From Treponema sp. (lineage in GTDB: Bacteria > Spirochaetota > Spirochaetia > Treponematales > Treponemataceae): a DNA stretch of 22,846 bases. Location of the stretch: NCBI GenBank assembly GCA_017390125.1, contig JAFPCT010000129.1, positions 1-22,846 of the forward strand. The letters run 5' to 3'. Below are positions 7,528 through 15,448 of this stretch, one piece after another; positions within the stretch are counted from its first letter, which is position 1; every line of letters begins with the position of its first letter. The notes beneath the pieces are model-generated. The model had not been told where the DNA came from. It made no database searches and saw only the letters and a program-made list of their open reading frames with translations. A program made the position numbers and the translations under genes.

Positions 7528-7932
7528 TCAGCAGCAAGGCATATAGCGCGCACGGCTTGTATCAGTCTCAAAAACATCTACGGCATAAAGCCATGCAGCC
7601 TTTTTCCCCTCGCTCCAGGACAAATCCTCTCCTTCTTTTGCAAGGAGGGAAATTATATTGTCATAAATGTAAACCGCAATCCTTTCTGCGCTGGGATTCT
7701 GGTCAAAGCATTCGAAATCATTCAGGTTTTTGTGATCAAGATTTTCAATTACAGAACGAAGGGCCTTTTTTAGTTTTGAAAAATCGAGGAGCATTCCTCC
7801 TTCATTCAGCACCTCTCCTCTGACATGGGCGTAAACCTTATAGTTGTGACCGTGAAGATTCTCGCACTTCCCGTTGTAATCTCTTAAAAAATGAGCCGCG
7901 GCAAAATCCGCAGTAACCCGAACTTCAAACAT
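7528..7932 (-). CDS. queD: 6-carboxy-5,6,7,8-tetrahydropterin synthase (QueD/PTPS family)
   Basis: This 134-residue enzyme is expected to turn 7,8-dihydroneopterin triphosphate into 6-carboxytetrahydropterin in the queuosine/7-deazaguanine pathway. Zinc ligands are His14 (AAAHFL) and His27/His29 in CENLHGHNY. Cys23, four residues before that pair, is the catalytic thiol. LDHKNLND at 65-72 and PSAERIA at 80-86 (Glu83 for pterin binding) are also standard. The CxxxHGH spacing favours QueD over eukaryotic-type PTPS. No queC or queE is in the window. Its -10 box is 6 bases before the ATG, so it looks leaderless. mntP follows by 14 bases and is probably co-transcribed. Confidence 0.92.
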   Translation of the reverse strand: MFEVRVTADFAAAHFLRDYNGKCENLHGHNYKVYAHVRGEVLNEGGMLLDFSKLKKALRSVIENLDHKNLNDFECFDQNPSAERIAVYIYDNIISLLAKEGEDLSWSEGKKAAWLYAVDVFETDTSRARYMPCC

Positions 7933-7938
7933 GGGTTC

Positions 7939-7967
7939 ATTCTAGTTTTTTTTATCAATAACGGCAA
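7939..7967 (-). promoter_or_regulatory. promoter of queD-mntP, predicted leaderless
   Basis: On the minus strand TTGCCG (7962-7967) and TAGAAT (7939-7944) are 17 bases apart. The hexamer GAACCC separates the -10 box from the queD ATG. The phosphatase gene at 21283 has the same -10-GAACCC-ATG arrangement. Confidence 0.6.
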
Positions 7968-8024
7968 CTGAAATAAAAAATACATTATGATTTTACCCAT
8001 CTTCTTTATTTTTTTATTTATTGG

Positions 8025-8030
8025 TATAAT
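8025..8030 (+). promoter_or_regulatory. extended -10 promoter of the FNT transporter gene
   Basis: A perfect TATAAT preceded by TGG (a TGn extension) lies 9 bases before the ATG at 8040. The best -35 at 17 bases spacing is the weak TTCTTT (8002-8007). Transcription should begin 0-3 bases before the ATG, so the message is leaderless or nearly so. GGGA at 8032-8035 is only a weak ribosome binding site. Confidence 0.6.
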
Positions 8031-8039
8031 CGGGAAATC

Positions 8040-8663
8040 ATGCTTAACAACATTAAACTATCAGTCCTTTCCGGCATCATGATTGCCGTGGGAGGAACCA
8101 TCTATCTTTCATGCTGTGCCAAAGGATGGGCTCCTCTCGGTGCCTTTCTGTTTGCCGCAGGACTTTACACAATCTGCCTTTACGGCTTCAATCTTTACAC
8201 AGGAAAAGTCGGCTACATCGCATACCATTTCAATGACTTTGCATACATAAGACTTGTACTGCTCATACTTGCATTCAATCTGCTTGCAACTTATCTTTTG
8301 GGAATTCTTGCCTCATACGCATTTCCGGCAATCGTTGAGCCGGCAAAGAAAATATACAGTGCAAAACTTGCCGCTCCTCTTCCTCGCCTTTTCATAACGG
8401 GCATCTTCTGCGGACTTCTTATGTTCCTTGCCGTTGACGCATGGAAGAAGGGCTCTCAAATCGGCTGTTTCATATATATTCCAGTTTTCATTCTGAGCGG
8501 ATTTGACCACTCCATTGCAAACTCTTTCTACAACGGTGCGGCAAACGGATTCAGCGACGCATTTACAGCTCAAAACCTGATTGTAATCCTTACAGTCATA
8601 GTCGGAAATGCGGTCGGCGGAATGATCGTTCCTCTGCTCACAAGAAACTGGAAGAAAAATTAG
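8040..8663 (+). CDS. formate/nitrite transporter (FNT) family membrane protein, short form
   Basis: This is a 207-residue membrane protein with about six hydrophobic segments. FNT hallmarks are GGTIYLS near 18-24, LYTGKVGYI at 52-60 (like the LFTG region of FocA), and SGFDHSIANSF at 153-163, where His157 matches the central gating His of FocA/NirC. FNT proteins are pentameric channels for formate, nitrite or hydrosulfide across the inner membrane. At 207 residues it is shorter than FocA (about 285), mainly in the N-terminus and the loops. The substrate is not decided and no pyruvate formate-lyase or nitrite gene is adjacent. It has its own extended -10 promoter and is followed by hairpins, so it is probably a single-gene unit. 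Confidence 0.82.
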   Translation: MLNNIKLSVLSGIMIAVGGTIYLSCCAKGWAPLGAFLFAAGLYTICLYGFNLYTGKVGYIAYHFNDFAYIRLVLLILAFNLLATYLLGILASYAFPAIVEPAKKIYSAKLAAPLPRLFITGIFCGLLMFLAVDAWKKGSQIGCFIYIPVFILSGFDHSIANSFYNGAANGFSDAFTAQNLIVILTVIVGNAVGGMIVPLLTRNWKKN

Positions 8664-8672
8664 GGCATACCC

Positions 8673-8692
8673 CCGTTTTAATTGTAAAACGG
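8673..8692 (+). terminator. inverted repeat after the FNT gene
   Basis: An 8-bp perfect stem CCGTTTTA / TAAAACGG with an ATTG loop lies 9 bases after the FNT stop. There is no T-run behind it, so on its own it is a doubtful terminator. It may act with the next hairpin or stabilise the 3' end. Confidence 0.35.
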
Positions 8693-8714
8693 TCGTCAAA
8701 ACGCTAAACTTTAA

Positions 8715-8743
8715 AAGTCTGCGGTGGGCGGACTTATTTTATA
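8715..8743 (+). terminator. probable rho-independent terminator after the FNT gene
   Basis: AAGTCTGC (8715-8722) pairs with GCGGACTT (8728-8735) around a GGTGG loop, an 8-bp stem with one G-T pair. It is followed by the T-rich ATTTTATA. The position between the FNT gene and murE fits a transcript end. Confidence 0.55.
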
Positions 8744-8747
8744 CATA

Positions 8748-8777
8748 GGAATTTTTACATTTTGTGCTGAAAATTCC
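8748..8777 (+). other. hairpin in the murE leader region
   Basis: GGAATTTT (8748-8755) and AAAATTCC (8770-8777) form an 8-bp perfect inverted repeat with a 14-base loop, ending 14 bases before the murE ATG. AGG at 8783-8785 would be the murE ribosome binding site. A role in murE expression is only a guess. I could not pick a convincing murE promoter in 8664-8791. Confidence 0.35.
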
Positions 8778-8791
8778 CATACAGGTTTATT

Positions 8792-10579
8792 ATGGAAAAA
8801 TTGTTATCTCAACTGCTTCCATCAATAGCTCATCAGGCGGTGGCAGCAGACGGTGTAACTCCTGTTTTGGATGCAGATATTGCACATATAGCTGTTACAA
8901 ACCTTGTTTTTGATTCCAGAGAAGCAAGCGAAGGCTCCCTGTATTTTGCTCTTCCGGGAACTCACATAAACGGAAACAAATTCATTCCTCAGGCAATTGA
9001 AAAAGGCGCTTCTGCAATTGTATTTCAGGGAGAGCTTTCCCAGGCAATAAAAGAAGAGGCCGCAAAAATCATTGCCCGCAAATACTTCGACAGCCTTGTT
9101 GGCGAAGATGAAAAAGGTCAGCCGGTAGATACAGGAAAATTCAAGACAGTGTTCCCGGCATTGATTAAGGTTCCTGACGCAAGATTCGCAATGTCCCCTC
9201 TTTCCGACACATTCTATGATTCACCTTCAAAAAAACTTATCGTAATCGGTGTTACAGGAACAGAAGGAAAATCTTCGACTGTTTCATTCATCTGGCAGCT
9301 TCTGCGCCTTGCAGGAGAAAAGGCAGGGTTCATTTCTACCGTTGAATATTCTTTCGGAGGAGAAGCCCTGCCAAATCCCCAGCACCAGACAACTCCTGAA
9401 GCTCCTATAATTCATCATCATCTCAATGAAATGCTGGAAAACGGATGCAAATATGCAGTAGTAGAATCTTCCAGCCACGGACTTTCGCCTAAGCTGAACC
9501 GTCTGGGAAACGTGCTTTTTGACTGCGGCATATTCATGAACGTAACTCTCGAGCACCTTGAATTCCACAAAAACTTTGAAACTTACCGCAATGACAAGGC
9601 AAACCTGTTCAGAGCCTTGGACAAGCACAACCACATAAAGACAATAGCCGGAAAAGATGAAAAGATTCCTTCCATTGGAATCGTAAATCTTGAGGATCCA
9701 AGCGCAGAATTTTTCATAAACTCAACGACAAAGCATGTATACGGCTTTACAACCATGGGTCTTGCAGGAAAGGCCGCCGCAGAGACAGGAAAAGACGCCA
9801 CCGCGCTTCCAAAGATTCCAGAGAACATGCGCTACATGAAAGCAATGAACATCGCTTCCGCCAGATTCGGCCTTGACTTTACGCTGGAAACAGACGGAGC
9901 AGATGCCTCATTCCCTGCAAACTTTGATCCTGTAATGCCAAGGGATTACAAGCGGATTCAGATCAAGGCAAGTCTTCCAGGCGCATTCAATGCGTACAAT
10001 ATAATGGCTGCAATCACGGCAGTCTCTTCAGTAACAGGAAAATCATTTGAGGAGCTCAGCAAGCTTGTCTCAAAACTCAGACCTATAAAGGGACGCATGA
10101 CTGTAATCGAAAAAGGACAGCCTTTCGAACTGATTGTAGACTATGCCCATACACCCAGCTCATTTGAGACGATTTTCCCTCCGCTCAGAAAACGATGCAC
10201 CGGCCGCATGATCTGCGTGTTCGGAAGCGGAGGAGAACGGGATCTTACAAAACGCCCTCTTCAGGGTGAGATCGCAGCCCGTTTCTGTGACACTGTAATT
10301 CTTGCCGACGAGGACCCACGGGGCGAAGATCCGGCAGCACTTCTCAAAGACATTGCCGCAGGAGCTGAAAAAGCAGGCAAGAAAGAGGGAGAAAACCTCT
10401 TTATAATTCACGAAAGGCAGAAGGCAATTCGTGAAGCTTTCAAGAAAGCCCAGAACGGGGACATCGTCCTTCTTTTAGGAAAAAGCCACGAAAATTCAAT
10501 AATCTACAAGAACTTCACAATGCCGTACGACGAAATCAAGGAAGCAGAAACGGCACTTGCGGAACTTGGATACAAATGA
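8792..10579 (+). CDS. murE: UDP-MurNAc-tripeptide synthetase (MurE)
   Basis: This cytoplasmic Mur ligase adds the third stem-peptide residue to UDP-MurNAc-L-Ala-D-Glu, using ATP. Domain order: UDP-binding domain (about 35-140, DSREASEGSLYFALPG), ATPase domain with P-loop GVTGTEGKSST at 153-163, HQTTPE near 198-203 and the Lys269 region NDKANLF, then C-terminal domain with DYAHTP at 450-455. The amino-acid specificity motif reads E-D-P-R at 507-510. meso-DAP enzymes carry DNPR, and Thermotoga MurE carries DDPR. Treponemal peptidoglycan is known for L-ornithine at this position, so ornithine is my preferred substrate. At 595 residues it is about 90 longer than E. coli MurE, with extra segments near 85-125 and 325-385. 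It heads murE-ddl-murD. Confidence 0.93.
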   Translation: MEKLLSQLLPSIAHQAVAADGVTPVLDADIAHIAVTNLVFDSREASEGSLYFALPGTHINGNKFIPQAIEKGASAIVFQGELSQAIKEEAAKIIARKYFDSLVGEDEKGQPVDTGKFKTVFPALIKVPDARFAMSPLSDTFYDSPSKKLIVIGVTGTEGKSSTVSFIWQLLRLAGEKAGFISTVEYSFGGEALPNPQHQTTPEAPIIHHHLNEMLENGCKYAVVESSSHGLSPKLNRLGNVLFDCGIFMNVTLEHLEFHKNFETYRNDKANLFRALDKHNHIKTIAGKDEKIPSIGIVNLEDPSAEFFINSTTKHVYGFTTMGLAGKAAAETGKDATALPKIPENMRYMKAMNIASARFGLDFTLETDGADASFPANFDPVMPRDYKRIQIKASLPGAFNAYNIMAAITAVSSVTGKSFEELSKLVSKLRPIKGRMTVIEKGQPFELIVDYAHTPSSFETIFPPLRKRCTGRMICVFGSGGERDLTKRPLQGEIAARFCDTVILADEDPRGEDPAALLKDIAAGAEKAGKKEGENLFIIHERQKAIREAFKKAQNGDIVLLLGKSHENSIIYKNFTMPYDEIKEAETALAELGYK

Positions 10580-10597
10580 CAATGGGAGCAAAAAAAA

Positions 10598-11725
10598 ATG
10601 AACATTACATTGATATACGGTGGAAAAAGCGGAGAACACGAAATTTCTTTGATTTCTGCCGCCGCAATCGCAAGAGGACTTTCAAAGAACAATAAGCTCA
10701 CCCTCATCGGAATTTCAAAACAGGGAAAATGGTTTCTCCAGGATGATTCAGAACTTGAGAGAATCATCTCAGACAGCACGGCATCTTTCAAAATTACAGA
10801 AGATGAAGGAAAAGCCGTCTTCGTAATTCCGGGAGCAGGAAAAAAATGCTTCCGCACAATCAATGCATCGCTTGAAACAGACGTTGTATTCCCTGCTCTT
10901 CACGGAACTAACGGCGAGGACGGAACAATCCAGGGACTTCTTGAAATGGCAGAAATTCCCTTCGTAGGATGCACCACAATGTCAAGCGCCCTTACAATGG
11001 ACAAAGAAAAAACAAAACAAGTTCTTCAGAGTGCAAACATTCCTGTCGTACCGTACATCTGCATGAAAAGAAGCGACCTTAACGACAGCCACCGCTACGA
11101 TGAAGTTTTCCAGCGCTGCATTGACGAGCTTGGATTTCCGCTTTTCATAAAACCGTGCTGCGCAGGTTCATCAAACGGAGCAAACAAAGCAACCAACAAA
11201 AAGGAACTTTCGTTCTACCTGATGGAAGCATTCTGCTGGGATGACAAGGTTCTCATTGAAAAATCAATCAATGCCCGTGAGATAGAATGTTCTGTAACCG
11301 GCAACTCCACTACAGCCCATGCGGACAATGCAGAAGAGGCCGTAAAAGCATACATTCCGGGAGAAATCATTCCTACACACACATTCTACGATTTTGACGC
11401 AAAATACAACGACCCGAACGGAGCGGCCCTCAAAATACCTGCAGACCTTTCCACAGACCTGATAGAGACAGTCCGATCGACTGCAGTAAAGGCCTATAAA
11501 ACCCTGGACTGCGCAGGACTGAGCCGAGTAGACTTCTTTGTTGAAAAAGACACAGGAAAGCTTTACTTCAACGAAATCAACACCATGCCGGGCTTTACAC
11601 AGATTAGTATGTTCCCGAAAATGTGCGAAAAAGCAGGAGTTCAGTTTGAGGAGCTTACAGAACTGCTCGTAAAAGAAGCCGTTCTCAGATTCGGAACAAA
11701 AACAAAGCTCACAACATCCCGATAA
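10598..11725 (+). CDS. ddl: D-alanine--D-alanine ligase
   Basis: This ATP-grasp enzyme makes the D-Ala-D-Ala dipeptide for peptidoglycan precursors. Its 375 residues match the longer Ddl type. Motifs: YGGKSGEHEIS at 7-17, LHGTNGEDGT at 101-110, the serine loop CAGSSNGANK at 188-197, and FNEINTMPGFTQISMFP at 324-340, holding the Mg-binding Glu and Asn. Most Ddl enzymes read GSSVGVSK where this one has GSSNGANK. It starts 18 bases after murE with a GGGAG ribosome binding site and is followed by murD after 12 bases, so the three are one operon. Confidence 0.94.
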   Translation: MNITLIYGGKSGEHEISLISAAAIARGLSKNNKLTLIGISKQGKWFLQDDSELERIISDSTASFKITEDEGKAVFVIPGAGKKCFRTINASLETDVVFPALHGTNGEDGTIQGLLEMAEIPFVGCTTMSSALTMDKEKTKQVLQSANIPVVPYICMKRSDLNDSHRYDEVFQRCIDELGFPLFIKPCCAGSSNGANKATNKKELSFYLMEAFCWDDKVLIEKSINAREIECSVTGNSTTAHADNAEEAVKAYIPGEIIPTHTFYDFDAKYNDPNGAALKIPADLSTDLIETVRSTAVKAYKTLDCAGLSRVDFFVEKDTGKLYFNEINTMPGFTQISMFPKMCEKAGVQFEELTELLVKEAVLRFGTKTKLTTSR

Positions 11726-11737
11726 AAGAGGAATTCT

Positions 11738-13273
11738 ATGTTTTCATATAAAAAAGGCTGCGTCTTCACTACGCTTTACGACATAAAGGGAAAGAACATT
11801 ACAGTAATGGGTCTGGGCTTAAACGGCGGCGGAGAAGCCTGCGTCCGTTTTTTCCTGAGACACGGAGCAAACGTGATCGCAACCGACATGAAAACAGAAG
11901 AACAGCTCAAGCCTACAATCGACCGTCTTGCCGCCGACCCGGAGCTTGATGTTTCCCACCTGACCTACCGGCTGGGAGAGCATCGTATTGAGGATTTTGA
12001 AAATGCAGACTGTGTCATTAAAAATCCGGGCGTAAAAATCGAAGGAAACAAATACCTTGCCGCTGCAAAAGCAATTGAGACGGATATAAGCATTTTCCTG
12101 CACTTTACAAAGGCACCGATCATCGCAGTTACAGGAAGCAAGGGAAAAAGCTCTACTGTAAGCGCCATAAACTACGGCTTGAACAAAGCCGGCTTTACAG
12201 CATTCCTCGGAGGAAACATCACTGTTTCTCCCCTTACATTTCTTGAAAAGACGACAGAAAAAACTCCTGTAGTACTGGAGCTTTCAAGCTGGCAGCTTGC
12301 AGACCTGAGGGGAAGAGGCACCTTAAAACCGAAAATCAGCGTGATTACTAAAATCGTTCCTGACCACCAGAACTGGTACCACGCAATGGAACCCTACGTT
12401 GCAGACAAACGGTTGATTTATGCTGATCAGACAGCCGAAGATTATTCGATATTTGATTATTGTGCCGATGAGCCTGGAACCGGACCTGAATGCGGCGGCA
12501 CCTGGGGCGATTACTTTGCCGGAGAAACAAAAGCAAAGGTTCTGCGGTATGCAAATGTTTTTGATGATGAAAATAAAATGCTGAATTCATCCCCGGCTTT
12601 TTACGGTGTTTTCCAGTCAGCTGACGAAAACGGAAAATTCTGCGGAAAAGTCATTCTGCCGGGAATGAAGGAACCGGAAATCATCATGAGGGAGCTTTCA
12701 GTACCAGGGGAGCACATGAAGATTAATGCCCTTAACGCGGCGCTTGTACTGCGTCTGATGGGCGTAGAACCTGAAAAATGTGCGGAAATCATGCACAGCT
12801 GGCCGGGAATTGACCACAGGCTTCAATTCTTCCATGAAAAAGACGGCGTACGCTTTTACAACGATTCCTGCGCGACAGTTCCTGAAGCTGCAGCCGCCGC
12901 AAGCCAGTCCTTCGGCAAGCCGGTTTATTTTCTTACAGGGGGAACAGACAAAGGTCTGAGCCTTTCACCTCTTGCAGACTGCCTTACAGGAAAAGACGGT
13001 GCAGAACATCCTGTAAAATCCCTTTACCTTCTTGCAGGAACGGCAACAGAAAAACTTCTTCCGTCTCTTGATCAGGCAAAAGTAAAATACAATGGTCCTT
13101 ACAACAGCCTTAAGGATATGCTTTCAGATCTCAAGGCTGAGCTGGAGGCTTCGGAACACAAGGATGACGTCGTTGTGTTCAGTCCCGGCGCCACAAGTTT
13201 CGGCATGTTTTCAAACGAATTCGACAGAGGAAACAAATACATGTCGGCAGTAAAGGAAATTTTCAAACAGTAA
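11738..13273 (+). CDS. murD: UDP-N-acetylmuramoyl-L-alanine--D-glutamate ligase (MurD)
   Basis: This cytoplasmic ligase adds D-glutamate to UDP-MurNAc-L-Ala. The N-terminal Rossmann-like part reads GKNITVMGLGLNGGGEA (18-34). The P-loop is VTGSKGKSST at 131-140, against the usual GTNGKST. ELSSWQL and VPDHQNWYH follow in the central domain, and GIDHRLQF with NDSCATVPEAAAAA marks the C-terminal domain. The C-terminal block FSPGATSFGMFSNEFDRG is diagnostic of MurD. At 511 residues it is somewhat longer than the 440-450 of E. coli. A GAGGAA ribosome binding site precedes the ATG. It is third in the murE-ddl-murD series, and the M15 peptidase begins 3 bases after its stop. Confidence 0.94.
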   Translation: MFSYKKGCVFTTLYDIKGKNITVMGLGLNGGGEACVRFFLRHGANVIATDMKTEEQLKPTIDRLAADPELDVSHLTYRLGEHRIEDFENADCVIKNPGVKIEGNKYLAAAKAIETDISIFLHFTKAPIIAVTGSKGKSSTVSAINYGLNKAGFTAFLGGNITVSPLTFLEKTTEKTPVVLELSSWQLADLRGRGTLKPKISVITKIVPDHQNWYHAMEPYVADKRLIYADQTAEDYSIFDYCADEPGTGPECGGTWGDYFAGETKAKVLRYANVFDDENKMLNSSPAFYGVFQSADENGKFCGKVILPGMKEPEIIMRELSVPGEHMKINALNAALVLRLMGVEPEKCAEIMHSWPGIDHRLQFFHEKDGVRFYNDSCATVPEAAAAASQSFGKPVYFLTGGTDKGLSLSPLADCLTGKDGAEHPVKSLYLLAGTATEKLLPSLDQAKVKYNGPYNSLKDMLSDLKAELEASEHKDDVVVFSPGATSFGMFSNEFDRGNKYMSAVKEIFKQ

Positions 13274-13276
13274 AAC

Positions 13277-14224
13277 ATGCAGAAAAGACACAAGGCATTC
13301 CTTACATTCATTCTGACAGTCTCTTTTCTTATACCGGCCTACTCGGCTGGTCAGAAAGATTCTTATCCGGATGACAGCATAATGAACGGAGAGCAGAAAA
13401 AACTTTCTCCAAAAAACCTTGACTGCTTTATAAAGGCATACCCGAACGTTACGTTCGAACCGGAATTTGACCCGGAAAAGAACGACTGGAAAATTCATGT
13501 GACTGCACTACAGCCGAACGGAACCGTAAGAAAAGCAGACCTGTACTGGTGCGAGAGCCGTTTTCTGCCGGAAGAAAAATACGAGGAAAAAGAGCTCTAC
13601 CGGCGCATGCTCTACAAATACAACAGGACCGTTCCTGATCCCCAGAATTTTACGGAAGACGACATTCAGAAGATAAAAAGCTTCACTTCAAAAGAAAACC
13701 GCACTAACGGAGCCATCGATCCGCCCTTTCTCTTCAATGTAATCTATAACTGCGAAACCAGAACAAGCACAGAATCCCACATAAAGCGCATGGATTTTCT
13801 TACTCTGAGCATAAACGTTCACGAGCTTATTTCCGATCCCCTTAAAAGAGTACACAAAAAGGCCATGGCGCTTCCAAGGGACGAAGAACTGACACATTTT
13901 TTCAAAACCCTTTCCCGAACCGACGGCTTCAACTGGAGGACTGTCAGGGACACCCAGTCCCGGTCATTCCACAGCATAGGAGTAGCAATAGACATCCTGC
14001 CCAGAGGTTATTATCAGAAAATCATTTACTGGGGCTGGCAGAGACAGCTGCGTCCTAACGACTGGTACATGACGCCGCTCTCAAAACGATGGTCTCCTCC
14101 TCAAAGCATCATCGACATTTTCTGGGAAGAAGGATTTGTCTGGGGAGGCACATGGGCAGTATGGGACAACATGCACTTTGAATATCACCCGGAACTTATT
14201 GAGTATACAAAGCGAATGAAATGA
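13277..14224 (+). CDS. exported M15-family peptidase (D,D-carboxypeptidase/endolysin-like)
   Basis: This 315-residue protein has a signal peptide (about 1-24, ending AYSA), so it is periplasmic. The C-terminal part carries the M15 zinc site: SFHSIGVAID with His232 and Asp239, then WDNMHFEYHPE with His300. Asp297, three residues before His300, sits at the catalytic base position, as Asp does in Ply500-like M15C enzymes (VanY/VanX use Glu). The N-terminal 200 residues are not recognised. A role in trimming or cutting peptide stems is inferred from the domain and its place 3 bases after murD. It may be a D,D-carboxypeptidase or an L-Ala-D-Glu-type endopeptidase; the sequence alone does not decide. 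Confidence 0.83.
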   Translation: MQKRHKAFLTFILTVSFLIPAYSAGQKDSYPDDSIMNGEQKKLSPKNLDCFIKAYPNVTFEPEFDPEKNDWKIHVTALQPNGTVRKADLYWCESRFLPEEKYEEKELYRRMLYKYNRTVPDPQNFTEDDIQKIKSFTSKENRTNGAIDPPFLFNVIYNCETRTSTESHIKRMDFLTLSINVHELISDPLKRVHKKAMALPRDEELTHFFKTLSRTDGFNWRTVRDTQSRSFHSIGVAIDILPRGYYQKIIYWGWQRQLRPNDWYMTPLSKRWSPPQSIIDIFWEEGFVWGGTWAVWDNMHFEYHPELIEYTKRMK

Positions 14225-14256
14225 CAGTTCATGTAGAAATTGGAACGCATTTCTGC

Positions 14257-14262
14257 TATATT
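14257..14262 (+). promoter_or_regulatory. extended -10 promoter of the channel operon
   Basis: TATATT preceded by TGC (TGn extension) lies 7 bases before the ATG at 14270. There is no good -35 box and no Shine-Dalgarno before the ATG. This fits a leaderless transcript for the channel-sensor-pyrophosphatase operon. Confidence 0.5.
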
Positions 14263-14269
14263 TATTAAA

Positions 14270-15445
14270 ATGTCCCAAAAAAAAGGTAAGATTACAAAAA
14301 GAATCTTAAGGAATCTGAGGTATTCTCTTAAAAACCCGCTGACCTGGTTCTGGCTGTTCATAACTGCGCTTCTATGCCTTATTACAGCAGTGAACTTCAA
14401 GACGGAAACTGAGGCGGGCATTGAAACCCTGTGGGATTCCGTCTGGTTTACGATAGTAACCATTATTGCCGGCTACTATGAATATTCACCGGTAAGTCTT
14501 CCAGGGCGGATTGCAAGCCTTCTGCTTCTGATTTTCGGAATGCTTGTTCTTTCAATCATAACCGGTAAACTTGCCTCATACTTCATGGACATTCAGATGA
14601 AAAAGGAAAAGGGACTTATGGCAGTAAAAAATATCAAGGGACATTTTCTTTTATGCGGCTGGAGAACCGGATTTGAAAAAATCCTGGACAACATCATAAA
14701 CACAAACCCGGAAATTACCCCGGACATGATTGTCCTTATAAACGAAGCCCCTTCAGAGCAGATTGAGCAGCTGCAGGATTTGGAAAGATTCCGGGAAATC
14801 CGTTATGTTTCCGGTGATTTTGCCGACGAGAAGGTTTTAAAGAGGGCAAACATTGAGACAGCCGAAAGGGCCCTCATAATTTCCGATCATTCGAAAAAAT
14901 ATTCTGACCTGGAAATAGACTCAAGAACTGTTCTTGCCGTAATCTCAATGTCGAACCTGAATCCAGGAATGTATATTGCCGCAGAACTTATCGACTCAAA
15001 ATTCGAAAAGCACCTTCGCATGGCTCACTGTGACGAAATAATTCTTACGACGGACTACGAGCATAACCTGCTGGCAAGCGCTTCCGGCGGCATGGGCTAT
15101 TCAAACGTAATGAGAGCCCTTATCAGTGATGACGCAGACTCCGGAATTCTGATTGAGGAAATTCCCCACCAGTTCATCGGAAAGACCTACTCAGAGTACA
15201 AAAAGAGCCTGAAATATCCCAAAGTGCTGATTGGTCTTCTTTTGAACACAGGAAACTTTCATCAGCGAAGGAAGGATGCCCTGCGGGAAGCTCAGAAAAA
15301 CCCTGACATAAAGACAATCGTAGGCAACCTGAACAAGGTAAAGCTTCTGAAATCAAATCAGCCAGTTCTCACTCCGCCGGATGATTATGTAATCATGAGA
15401 AACACAAAGGCTATTTTTGTGCGCGGAAAACCGATGGAGTTTTAA
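14270..15445 (+). CDS. two-TM ion channel subunit with RCK (TrkA-N) domain and atypical selectivity filter
   Basis: This 391-residue protein is built like MthK. It has TM1 at about 24-40 and a pore helix plus filter near 55-72. TM2 lies at about 81-102, then a cytoplasmic Rossmann/RCK domain (GHFLLCGWRTGFEKIL from 124, acidic end of strand two at VLINE) and a C-terminal TrkA-C-like part. The pore reads TIVTIIAGYYEYSP where K+ channels have T(V/I)GYGD, so GYG is replaced by GYY and Asp by Glu. Cation conduction is likely, but K+ selectivity is not assured. The in-frame TTG at 14240 would add 10 residues; I chose ATG 14270 because a -10 box ends 7 bases before it. The next gene is a free cNMP-binding domain 3 bases away. 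Confidence 0.8.
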   Translation: MSQKKGKITKRILRNLRYSLKNPLTWFWLFITALLCLITAVNFKTETEAGIETLWDSVWFTIVTIIAGYYEYSPVSLPGRIASLLLLIFGMLVLSIITGKLASYFMDIQMKKEKGLMAVKNIKGHFLLCGWRTGFEKILDNIINTNPEITPDMIVLINEAPSEQIEQLQDLERFREIRYVSGDFADEKVLKRANIETAERALIISDHSKKYSDLEIDSRTVLAVISMSNLNPGMYIAAELIDSKFEKHLRMAHCDEIILTTDYEHNLLASASGGMGYSNVMRALISDDADSGILIEEIPHQFIGKTYSEYKKSLKYPKVLIGLLLNTGNFHQRRKDALREAQKNPDIKTIVGNLNKVKLLKSNQPVLTPPDDYVIMRNTKAIFVRGKPMEF

Positions 15446-15448
15446 TCG

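Noticed and set aside
7933..8039. Possible Mn riboswitch (yybP-ykoY) before queD-mntP.
   Set aside because: The predicted start point is next to the queD ATG and no structured leader fits in the 107-base divergent gap.
11819..12590. Several open frames on the minus strand inside murD, and similar ones inside murE, argH and gltX.
   Set aside because: They are antisense shadows of well-recognised genes with no start signals.
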